Origin: Branchiostoma belcheri
Lineage: Eukaryota; Chordata; Leptocardii; Amphioxiformes; Branchiostomatidae
Assembly: GCF_001625305.1 (NCBI RefSeq)
Contig: NW_017802380.1
Span: 1,495,740 to 1,559,739 of the forward strand
DNA length: 64,000 nt
Reading direction: 5' to 3'
The notes below the pieces were generated by a model, which was not told where the DNA came from, ran no database searches, and was given only the letters and a program-made list of their open reading frames with translations. Both the position numbers and the translations under genes were made by a program. Position 1 is the first letter of the stretch; each line of letters starts with the position of its first letter. Below are positions 46,090 to 57,791 of this stretch, one piece after another.

Positions 46090-48639
46090 GTAATGTGATC
46101 TTTGAAATAATATTTACCAAAGCAAAAGAATTTGCCCATTGTCTTGCTTGTCTGTCCTTGTCTCTGTCTGGAAGAATCCTCCTCGTGTATTCTCCAGTGG
46201 TTGATGTGGTCATCGTGAACACACAGACTTTGTGATCATCGTTGCAGAGGTATTGTTAAACCCACAAAACCTTCAGTCATCTGACACACCCAAGAAATAA
46301 TCCTGTCAAAAAAGTTGACCAGATTGTGCTTCATTGATCATCTTTGGGCAGCAGAGAAATTGGACATTTTTATTCCACAAAAATTGAAGATGACAAAGAC
46401 TTTTGGGTTTGACACTAACGCGGCAATACTGGCATTAGAATAACAAGAATATGCTTCACTATTTTTTCTGTGAAATGCTAGGACGATCAGCAAGGTAAAA
46501 AGAAGACAAGATGTTTGTAGAAACTCCATTAGATAAGACAAAAATAATTCTCAACAGGGTCTGCAGTGGTAGAAGTACCAAGTAGCGAACTGGACAGCAA
46601 AGACTGCTTGTTGTGTTGTGTTATCAATGGTCCAAGATACCAAGAGCTAACATAAACTGGTGCTTATACAAAAATATGCTTCTTGTATCGTCTTCATTTG
46701 TTTTGAGTGTCTGTTCTTGGACAGTTATGTCTCAGCCATATTTCCAAACCGATGCTTCACCAGGTAGTTCACGGTGGGGCATCGGTTTAGAAATGTCTAG
46801 AAAAATGTCTAGAAATGTCGGAAACTTAATTTCGGTTGATCGTCGCTCCGCTATTACTTTACAGTGCTCAGTTATTATATATACTTTTATTAGGGAGATT
46901 ATATATTATACCCTCAACAACGGTACCTCATAATGCTATGGTGGCACATGTGCATGACAAGTTCCCAACGATCTACTGCCTGGCCAAGCTGATACTGTCT
47001 TTTGCGGCCACCGAAAGATCTGCTTGGAGATTAGCCATTTACAATGACTTGCCCATTCTTTAATACCCTAACCAAATGTTTATTCCAATCCTTTACAACA
47101 AAAACTATGTTTTCACACCTTATTAATCAACCCATTCTACTTCAAGTGGTGCGAAGAATGCCATCTATCAAAAATACAACAATTCATATCCGCGGGCGTG
47201 GTGAAAAAGATACAAGCCCGCTTATTTGTGAGTCAGATACGGCATAGTTCGGGGTGCTTAAAGACCCATTTATAATCCCTCCGCAAATAAATAACAGACA
47301 GGACTATGGTATCTGATCGGTTGTTAACGAAACCATATTGCATGTAAACCACGACAGGTTTACCGCAATGCGAAGCTAAACAAGTCTGCGATTGACAATC
47401 TTTGATTTTACGAACTACCTCGAGAAGTGTAGGGATTTTGCACTCTTTGATTTTACGTAAAGCGTCCGATTTCCGCCAAAGTTGTGCCGAGATTGTTAGG
47501 AATATCGTGTGTAAACAGGCCGGTGTTGTTGGATGATGGATACGTTTGTGTCGGCTGGGGTCAGGACACGTGTCCCACGAAGTCCCGACTATCAGGGAGA
47601 ACGTGCAACTCTCCACCCGTCAACAAACTAATACGGCGGACGGATTCTGGAGTGGCTGTCAGAGTGATTATATAGCGGGTAGCAAGGGTCGCGCCGTGAG
47701 AGGGCGCAAAATGTTCTTAATAGTACCAACACGTTCAGACAACAGTTTAGTTTGCAGTCTTAACTTGTTTAAGATCATCAACACTTGTGTGAAATTTGAG
47801 AGGCGATGTCAAGCATGAAATTCGAAAAAGGAAACACTAGGTGCCGTCTATACAGGTTTAGTTTGTGCTCGCGTATGATTTTTGTGTGTTCTGTCTGGGC
47901 AAATAAACCACCAATATAGGGTTTCTGAACGGCTATCTTATACGTACTAGAACCGCTCTATTACAGTATCAAGGAGACAAACATTACAAACAGTCGAATC
48001 ATCTATGGTCTACTCCATTCTGTGAAGTTGACGCGAATTTGCCTGTGTTTGGAAGTAGTTTTTCTTTCCGAAATCCACTTCTTTGTCCTCTGACGGACCA
48101 CCCGCACAAGTTCAAGTACAATCACGTCAATACTCTCAACTCTCCAAGATTATTCCGTTGTTTATAACGGCGCGGTCACTTTCGACATTTTGATGCTGTA
48201 GCATTTTCATTTCAAGCAAATTTTTCGATCAGATTTTAAATGTGAAGTTAATTCTTTCCTCAGCGCAAAAGTCTGACAGCGTTCTGTTTGTGTAGTCCGG
48301 CTGCTAATTCTGAGCTAAAAAAAGCAGGTTGTTACAGAAACAATCACCGACAAGGATCCAAGGCAACCTTTTCCGTAAGATTAAGAAGTCAGCCGAATTT
48401 TGAACGACACGTGTACGACTAACCCAAGAATTTTCGCGGAAGGTCGCACGACGTATATGTGACGGAGCCTAAGAGCCGTTTTTAAATCAAAGTTGGTTTA
48501 AAGGTTAAGGAGAACGGTTTCCTTTTGTTTTACATGTATAAATACATGATTTTGAGATAGACTGCAATCTATCCACATCCAGACAAGTTGGAATTCATGT
48601 CTTTTTTTAATGAAGAGGTAGACAAAAAGACTCAATTTA

Positions 48640-48715
48640 TAATATAATTTGTGGGTTCTGTGATTTTAAGTAGGTTTCTCCTCTAAAAATCACAGAACTT
48701 ACAAATCATACGCAA
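48640..48715. repeat. Hairpin-forming repeat
   Basis: 'ttctgtgatttt' on the left pairs with 'aaaatcacagaa' on the right within 70 bp. A second weak palindrome follows to about 48775. Probably a MITE. Confidence 0.5.
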
Positions 48716-49230
48716 TGGCCAATGCATTGTTTTATGTATTTCAGCATTAACCTGGAACACATAAAACATTGCCGGTATAATTTGTCTCTCCATGGCCACA
48801 TCTAGAGACAGCCAGGCTAACACTGGACTGACACGTGTTACTAATGTGAGGGTAAGCTGTCTAATGTGAATGGATGTGTTATTTAGATTTTTTATCTGCC
48901 CACTTGATAGACTCTCCTAATGATGAAGTAGATTGTTTCTTTCAAACTTCCTGTCGATAAACTTTATAACGACGTTTAATCAGTACAAATACATCTTCAA
49001 AATTGTGGATCTGACTCCTTCCATTTGAAAAGGAGTGTTTGTGGCATCAACTGTTGCTTTTGATATCGCATTTAGCCTGGATTAAACTCCTGAAAAATAG
49101 TTAGCTTTTTTTAGATTTCGGCTGAAGCGACCCAACAAATAAAGTTTGACAATGTAAAACTGGAGTGCACGAGGACAAGGGCTGTCTCCATGACAAGTCC
49201 CTCCGTTTACCCGTCCTTTTTTTTTTTTTT

Positions 49231-49250
49231 NNNNNNNNNNNNNNNNNNNN
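49231..49250. other. Assembly gap (20 N) inside a poly-T run
   Basis: Twenty N bases flanked on both sides by long T runs. The true length is unknown and the open frame crossing it is meaningless. Confidence 0.98.
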
Positions 49251-49282
49251 TTTTTTTTTTTTTTAAATACACAAATATATAA

Positions 49283-49381
49283 AGATGAACACATCTCTAT
49301 GGTGCACCATTCTTTTTCTAACAAATTGTAGCTGTTTGAGGAGTTTGCCACCGAGTTTTGTCTTGTTATATATTTAAACTC
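49283..49381 (-). repeat. Inverted repeat, right arm
   Basis: Partner of 44263-44366. It begins right after the assembly gap and poly-T. Confidence 0.7.
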
Positions 49382-50832
49382 CGCAAATAGATATATTTGT
49401 CACTTCCCAAACTTAAGGGAGGGACGGGTCGTGCAACCCGTCCTGGTCCTGATGCATTCCACTTTTACAGAGCAAAGTTATTCTAATCAACGGAAACGAG
49501 CGCTCGAGCGTTGTGATCAAGTCTATAGAAAAGAGAACAAGTCTGAAGCCTTGTTCGCTTCAGAAAAAAACGTATCGTTCCCAAGTTATGTTGATGATCA
49601 AGTTTTATTGTTGATTACAAAAAATTGATAGCAGCATCGGATGTTAGAGGTGAACATCATCAGCAGATTCAGCACTATCTGATAATGTACGGAAATCTAA
49701 ACCAAAGCTGGTCAAGTTCACATCCGTTAACGGGGCAATCAAATGATGTTGATGATGATGACGATGATGATGAAGATTACAGTAAAGGGCCAGATGTATA
49801 GAAATAAACAACTGGTTCAAACTTATACGCCAGCTAATTCAAACTGATCCGAGCTTACATGAGTAAATATTGCATACAAGAGGACATGTACAATTATTTT
49901 TATGTCGTTTCACGAATGTTGTCACCAGTCAACGTGCTTGTCTCGTCAACGCATGGTTATCTGTTAATGAATGGATGAAAGACCGTTATTGTACGCTTAT
50001 GCTCATACAATCTGAGTACGGGTCATGAATAACAGGGAAAAAGAATATAGTAATAACACTTAAACTATACATACTAATGCGATATACTATTTACAGGTTC
50101 AACTTCTCGCTTCTTGAGGCAGTTGTAGATGTATGAGCATATAGAGCTAAAGATGCATGGTTTTTTGGCTGGGTTTTTTTGACATGGTTTTCTTAGTTTG
50201 TCAAGTTTCATAAGGAATACAAACTTGTCTGCTATGCGGCAAGCACGTTGATTGGTCAAAACGGTTGAGCCTTTAATCCCATTGATGACGATGAAGATTT
50301 CCTCTTCACAAGAGGACCTGCACAAACACTGAAAACATCAGCAGTTTTTCCCCGATATCTACATCGTATATCACCAACGTCTCTCCCTACCCGCCAAGGA
50401 GATAAAAAAAACGTACCTGGGTAACCCAACAACGGAGGAGAGGGGCGGCGCGACACCCCACACCTGTCCACACCTCCGTGCTCCAGGTAAACCCAGGTAA
50501 GAGGGTGGGCCAAACACCTGGGACACTCCGCGAGCCTGTTAAGACTCCGCGGCACCAAACATCACCAACACACTCCATGACGGTCCAAACTAATTGTCCT
50601 GTTTTCGCGCAAACTCTCCTAACAAATGACGTGGTGGTTCTGACACCTGGCGCTGGTGTGTAGAAATCCGCGCTCATTAATAACAATTACAACCGGACAC
50701 CACAGGAAATCTCACCAGTGATTGATGTGTTTGCGGGCCAAGCCGTACACAACAAGTTAAAGCCAAGAGGTTTTAAGGCCTATTAAATCTTAAGACTTAG
50801 CGGTTAATGAGGCGATTAAAGTCATCTCAAGG

Positions 50833-51165
50833 CGATGGCAACCGATCTCCTCTCCGGTTGCTATTGGACTTGGAATTTTCGTACGTTTCGTTCAAGGCTT
50901 CGTTACTCGGCGCAAATGTTAAAACCAAGCCTGGCTAACTCAAAATTTAGAACTTGTAATCTTTTTTTTTTACACAAAGTTAGTTGCAAGGCAACCGATC
51001 TCTTTCCCGGTTGCTATTGGACTTGGAATTTTGGTAATTTTCGTCTCAGGCCTTTTATGTAGGACCATACTCGACATAAATGGTACTCGAAAAACCAAGT
51101 CTGGCTAACTAAAATGTAGAATATGAACTCATGCCTTGTTTTTTTTTTTTTGGTCACAAAGTTGG
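50833..51165 (+). repeat. Tandem duplication of about 165 bp
   Basis: 'ggttgctattggacttggaa' occurs at about 50857 and 51010, each followed by 'ccaag(c/t)ctggctaact' and a poly-T run. Confidence 0.85.
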
Positions 51166-51736
51166 TTGACTCTGAAATGTCAATATCACCAATACACTCC
51201 TAAAAGTTGTTGAGGTGATATTATTGCGTTTGATGTCTACAATTGAAGCTGAAACAGGATGCCGGGATTTGGATCATGTATTCTAAAACCCGCTTTTTCT
51301 CAAAGAGAAACTTTATTGACAAGAAAATACTGTTTGGACATCAAAAGATTTCACATTATAAGACTGAATGTTGTCACGCAGTTTTTTTAGATGATAAACT
51401 ATTGAGTGTAACATTACATACTCATTTTCGCAGTGCAATAGTCTTCAACATTATTTATATGCAACGAATAGTGTTTTTTCATCTATACACTATGCAACAT
51501 TAGGGAACCTACATAGTCAATAATAGACATGAGGTAGGTATAACACTCATTCTTCTTTTTGTTCATATTATATATATTTCCGGTACTCGCGAAATAGACG
51601 AATATAGAAGGTCGATGTTTTGTGCTGATTCTGCTCTAACTAAACAAAGTTTTGAGCGTCTATGCGTTTGATTCATTTTGAGAAAGATTGTTGGATTTAA
51701 TTAGTCAGTCCACACTTGTAAAAATGTGGACGTTGT

Positions 51737-51862
51737 GCCAAAAACAGTTACTCAAGCAACTGGAAACGGTCAGACGCTTCAGGTAGCTTCGTCAGTGACA
51801 CTACCTGAAACGTCTGACCGTTTCCATAATCATATCCAGTTGCTTGAGTAACTGTTTTTGGC
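51737..51862. mobile_element. Foldback MITE (perfect 27-bp arms)
   Basis: Arms 51737-51763 (begins GCCAAAAACAGTTACTC) and 51836-51862 are exact reverse complements, and the inner part also pairs (cagacgcttcaggtag against ctacctgaaacgtctg). Related, more decayed copies lie at 1162-1259 and 24011-24100. Confidence 0.8.
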
Positions 51863-54385
51863 GTATCTTATGTGAATGTCTAACGTTCACCGACGATGTG
51901 GAAACTGCACAGCAGTGCGATACTGAACGAATAATTCATAAATGTCTGGTCACATACGACGGTCGGCGGTTGAACGATTGCAGACCGAGGACATTCTTGG
52001 GATGGTCGTATCTTCAAAATCCGGCTGTTTTGCTACGGAAAATGCTGTCTTAGATTCCAACCACCGGTTGGTTCTGTTACGGCCTGCTTGAAAATTCTAC
52101 ATCAAAATTGTACGGCGACTATGACAACGCCATATGGTACGTATATAACGAGAGGAAACATTTCAAAGTATACCACTTAAAATCTTACACTTCATGTGTC
52201 AAAATAACAGCATATAAAAGACTGCGTGCAACACTTGATCGTCGAATATGTTATGCGTATTAAACGAATCAGTACAATCAGTTTTCAAATAATTGTAGCT
52301 GAAATGAGTGTATCATTTCTTTTGAGATTGGGAGTGCAGCATGTGGAACACACGCAGTACTTTGGTGTAAATGTTAACAAAAAAGTACGTTGTGTTGCTG
52401 TGTTTTGCCTTTAAAACTGCAGATATTTACTCTTCATAGACTGCTCTGGCCGTTTTAGAAATACGGTGTCCCTGCGGTTTCCTTTAGAGTACGGTCGGTT
52501 TACCCTTGTTTTTACAAAACGGCATTCCAACATTGGGGAAGCAATCGGCTGGTAGAAAGTGTTCCTGAAGTAACATATGACATTGCATTCGCGCTCTTGA
52601 TTTTTAAAACATTTTCAGGTGGTCACCTTCTAAAAAAATTTGTGAAGAAAGATAGCTGAAGTTTTTTTGTGTAAAAAAAATCACGACCGATGGTTGTTTG
52701 GGCCCAGAAATACACTGATATACATTTAGACGAAGTAGTGTATACACGCCTATGTGGCGTAATGACCACTTCTTTTTTACTTCAGTTTGCTTCATTTTTG
52801 TCAGGTCAATTTTTTGTCAGGTCGGCAGATTTTACCAGAGATATAAGAGGAGGAGCGCACACAAATTTGAGGCATTGCCATGGAATATATTTTGCCTAGT
52901 TACGAATGCAGTGCCAGCCAAATCCAGTTCTATCTTAAGTAATTGTACCGTAATGACTATGTTATGGCAAGGTGGCAATTTTCCCAGGGGGTTGTGGTTT
53001 GAAAATAACGGACATTGCTTGCTCAACGAATGGACGCCCGTGCTTTAGTCCGGCACAACACGAGATAAGGACTTTAAAATCACGGGTAAAGTTTGTGCGG
53101 AAATCACAGGTTTCCAAGCGCCACAACGGTTGTTTTAAATATGTTAATGTACTTGTATACCCGAAGTTACCGTACACTCGCACTCGATTTACCCGTGCCT
53201 CGAGAGTTTGAAACAAGGGATCTGTATTTGTGTTAGAGGGGTATACAGCTATTGTTTCCACTTGTTGTCTATTCAAGCGAGGCGCGAGACCTTTAAAATT
53301 TGCCCCCAACCCGGTCCGTATTTGTATTTAATTAACACACGGCCCACCCTGGGATGACAACTTTCCCAAAACGTCCAGTTCCATCACCCGGCGTCCTCGC
53401 GAAAGTTTTTCCCCGAGAAAAAGTCCACAAGAATCTAGATTACGGTTGATTGGCAGGTAAAGATTCGGGCTAACTACAGCCCGGAGTTCCTAAACACCGA
53501 CCCGGGAACCATGGAACTCCACACGGCAGCGGCAGCCGGCTGGGACGCTGGAAGAATGCGGGAACAGAACATAGTAGACCCGTCATGGCGACTATCACGG
53601 GCATTGCGGAGACCGCGCAGGGCGAGTGGAATTCGCAACGGTGGGTAGGCAACGTCGTTTCCGGTAGACGAGTTAGTGTTACCACTTGAGTGGGTTTATA
53701 AGAGGGGGAGGGGACCTCGTACAAGTCTGCAGCACCCGGCGTACATGGCATGTTACACGGGGAAGGATTAGCCCAGCGACATCAGTGTGATTAATTATGT
53801 CCAAGTGGACACGGCCAATCGATTGACACGATCCTAAAAACGACGTGCCAGCAAATATACATCGTCATTGGGACAGAAATACATCATAGAAAGATGGAAC
53901 GAATCTGACGCAATCTGGCCGAATATTTCACTCTTTATGCTGCTGTAAAAGGTCATTAATAGTATAGAAACGAATTGTTTCATCAAAAGTTCATTACATA
54001 CACAGGATGTTTGTATCTCTTTATTATCTATTTCATACTTAAACTTTGATTTTATTCGTCAATCAAAATTTCTACTAATTACGTCTGCTTCAAGCAGTAA
54101 CCTTCAAGAGCAAAGAGATTGAAATTTTACTTTGCTTTTCAGTACGAAAAAAATCTGCCAGAATGAAACATATTTGTTCACGTACTTGACTGTTTGGTTC
54201 AAACAAAAAGCTGACAATTCTGACACGAGGATGTTTTCTGCATTTTTTAATTTCTTCACCCAAATAAAATTTTCGAAACCCACAGTTCCAATTACATATA
54301 CTGGAATATGTATTGCTTTAAAGACCTGATTGAAACTATGTAATAGTTTGAGTAAAAAAAGTAACGAAAATTATGGTTGAAAATT

Positions 54386-54562
54386 ACAGTCAAACATTTA
54401 CTAATGACCAGATCTGTATAAGGACCACCTGGTCGTTTTGGTTCATTTTTTGCTTCATCCTTAAGTAATTTCCCCCTTGACTCTGTCTATTGTAGTCACA
54501 CATCTACTGTGACCATATTCTTCAAATCCCTTGAGAAGTTACAATAGACATGTTTGGCTATA
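54386..54562. mobile_element. MITE, decayed copy of the 13687 family
   Basis: Starts acagtcaaacat, contains 'ggaccacctggtcgtttt' and 'gtctattgtagtcac', and ends atgtttggcta. The inverted ends are imperfect. Confidence 0.6.
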
Positions 54563-56770
54563 TATCTCTACAACACTGTACACTTATGACATACACGTAT
54601 GTTCAATCACGAAATATTTAAATCAAGAAAATGTTAACAACTTCATAGATTATTTAAATTATTAGCAGAGAGGAATTTGACATGCTGTTTTAGAATTGTA
54701 CGAGCAACAGAAAGGGTTGACATCATTTGTTCATAATTTTTCTTAGAATACTACAAGTGCAACAAAACATTTTCTTCGATTTAAATTTTAAACTCTCAAG
54801 TATTTTAAACTACATCATGTAATTTTAATGTGTATGCGTGTCAGTACGTCGAAATTTTAGATCGTTTATTTGATGAACCCCGAATTGAATTTGTTGTGAT
54901 GTCCTTACACCGAAAACTTCTTATCACAACTTTTTAAGTTATCACGTTTCTCCCTTAGAATAAAAATACGTACTAAATAAATGTGATAAATAATCAAGTC
55001 TCCTTACACCAACTTAGCCACACATTTGGCTGCAAACTGTGGACAAGTTTCAAGTTTACAATAAATCTTTAGGACGTCAGATATTTGACCAAAAAGGAAC
55101 CTCAAGATTAGATTAACCAGTTATGATATGTCAGTAACTGGTTAATTTGTCAAAGGACATACTATGATAGCCGAATTTGGTTAACATACGATTTTGATAG
55201 TTACATGTATCAGTTCTGCCTACCGATCTAAAAATATGCGTCTTATGGGTGTTCTATTACAGCAGTCTTATTAAATAAAGCCGGTTAATTCTTAATATTC
55301 AGATGTTTACAGAAATATTTCAGCTTCTATAACAAGGTGACAACTGTAGAATAAGATTCCAAGCTTTATTATTGGTTGTTGTTTACCATTCTTAGTCATT
55401 GTAGAAGTAATACTTAATATAAAACTGGAAGGTAGTGATGGTATTAGAATTGATTACTCGCATATATTGTGTTATCGGGTCATCTATGTATTATATACAC
55501 CTGTTAACACATATACGTATCTAGGGCGCACGCACTACATTTTGTAATATTTTCAATATTACAAAAAAAAAGATCTTTCCTTTTTACTTGTAAACACCAA
55601 ATTCTGGCATTGTTTTCTTTTACGGCCGTCGTGGCTAGTCGAACGATTTTGATGCCATAGAATTTTCAAGAAGAGAACAATTGGCCATCGCCTGGACAGG
55701 TGGCCGCTATCCCGTTAGTTTGTATAGCTGTTACGGCCTGTAGTTGTTTTGAGCTTAATCATATTTGTATATCAGTACGATATTGATGTCAACAAACATG
55801 GCCTGGACCCTTGTAACTTTGTAGGTTTCAGATTCAAATGTAGATAAAACGTACGTTACAAAATTGTTTAGATGACTTAACAGTTCTTCATGAGTGTTAT
55901 TGCTGTTGGTATCCCTAGTGTAATTTGGTCCTAAAATCATCAAGTCATATTTGATACACGCCCCTATAATACGTTGAAATAGCGAATGAATATGTTCGTA
56001 TTGTACTTGATTTTCTAATTAAGATTCTTGTTTTTCTGCCTGGCTAATTGATTAAATCTATCCAGTTTATTAATAGAAGTAATTACAAGATAGAAGTAAT
56101 TAAGTACAGGTAGAACTAAAAGACCAATAACTCATGTAGGCAAGCTTTACAAATACAACTAATGGGACAGTACTAGTGATAAATTACCATACAATTAAAT
56201 GAACACAAGCGAATATATATATTGTTACATGTATATACTCTTTAGAAATTTCTACAATGGTTTTTAAATGTATTAAGAACAAAATGTAGATAGACTATAC
56301 AAGTAAAACTAACGGAACAACAATTTATTATCAAAAGCTAATGTATTCATTATCAAAAGCTAATGTATATGTTCTTTTATTTTCAGAAAGTTCTACCTTT
56401 TCTCTTATGCATAAATAACAAAAGGAAAGTATATGCAGAACAAACAAATAGAACTAATGGAACAATAATTAATCATGGCAAGACTAGAAGGACAAAAGCT
56501 GATGTACATATTGCTATATTTAGAATTTCTTACTTTTATTCTTGATGCATTAATCAAGTTTTTATTCTTTTATTTTGTAGTAATAGATGCAGTACGTGCA
56601 AACCTGTGTGAACCTAGATAAGAGGTGAGTGACGGGCACTTAACACGCCACTCTACGGTATTAATGGACCATCATTTATTACTCACAACAGTCTCTCAAC
56701 ATTGACGGGTGAACTTTTCATGAACATTGTCATTGGGACTCATGGTTGTAGACCTTCCACTTGAACAAAA

Positions 56771-57004
56771 TTGTACAAAATTACCAACGGTATCGTAGCC
56801 ATTCCACCCATTCGTCTCATCCCAGCTTGTACTCGTACCCGTGTCAACCACTCCCACAAATACAAGACACATCGACCGACCGGTGACACTGCCAAATATG
56901 CATGTTACGCCAGAACCATCCCTGAGTGGAACAACCTTTCGGCATACATAGTGGACAGCCCCTCACTGGACTCCTTCAAGAGCAGGCTGTCATCCAGACC
57001 GTAG
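56771..57004 (+). mobile_element. LINE (CR1/L2-like) remnant, C-terminal end of ORF2
   Basis: Open frame ending TAG whose product has the typical tail of chordate non-LTR reverse transcriptase proteins: MYKITNGIVAIPP, then TRTRVNHSHKYKTHR, YARTIPEWNNL and DSPSLDSFKSRLSS. The polymerase part is missing, as in 5'-truncated LINE copies. Clade is a guess. Confidence 0.75.
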
Positions 57005-57685
57005 TCCAGACGCTGCGCCTCTCCCCATCTGCGTGATGTCCCGACCAGGGAATTTGCAGACTATTGAACTTGAACTAGAGAAGCAAAAAATCCTGTGTTT
57101 GTTTTGACGCAAGTCATGTTCGTCGCACGACCATCTTACGATCATAAACTTGACAGTTTATTCTTCGGATAGTCATACACGTGGCGTCCAAAATTCAGAA
57201 TATAAGCAGAAATTCCATATTTCCTATGATGCCGTCTTTATCAGAAAGGTTTGCTGATACTTGAGGAAACCACCCAGATCCACTAGCTTACTACAAGGAC
57301 TGTTTTTGCCTGGTGACCGACACATTGCGTCAACTCCGTTCCACACGCTAACCACAGGCAATCTCTCCCGGTCTATTCTCGGAAATTCTACTCAAAACAT
57401 GACAAGGGCGGGGTGTCTTGTTTGACATACACTCCTGACCATCTACTCACTACATGGTGAGTAAATTGGAACTGTGGATTCGTTACAGCAATGAAGTGTT
57501 CAGGAATATCCAGTACCAAACTAGAATAATTAGTGGATTAACGCATATCACCTCAGTTGAGGATGACTACATCACCCTATTTTCAACGCATATCCGTTTG
57601 GCATGCATACAAACTACGTAATCACAGTTGGGGCATCATCACTAGAAAGCCTTAAACAACTCCTACAGTTAGACGTACAAAGATT

Positions 57686-57791
57686 GGGTGTAACAGGTCG
57701 TTCGGTGTAATATAGTTACCAGCCGCGTGCCTGCGAAGCTAGTGTGTTACGCCAAAGGGCGGTTATACCAGCTATACAGATACAGATACAG
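57686..57791 (+). repeat. Dispersed repeat (copy at 30501-30609)
   Basis: Same order of blocks as the first copy: 'gtgtaacaggtcg', 'gtgcctgcgaagct', 'gtgtgttacg', 'agctatacagatacagatac'. Confidence 0.7.

Larger units (their letters stand above)
44791..56700. other. Intergenic DNA between FoxP and the right-hand gene, part 1
   Basis: No supported gene. AT-rich with GC-richer patches near 47.5-48.5, 50.3-50.7 and 53.3-53.75 kb. It holds tandem and foldback repeats, an assembly gap and weak exon-like spots at 46003 and 53511, all described separately. Confidence 0.5.
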
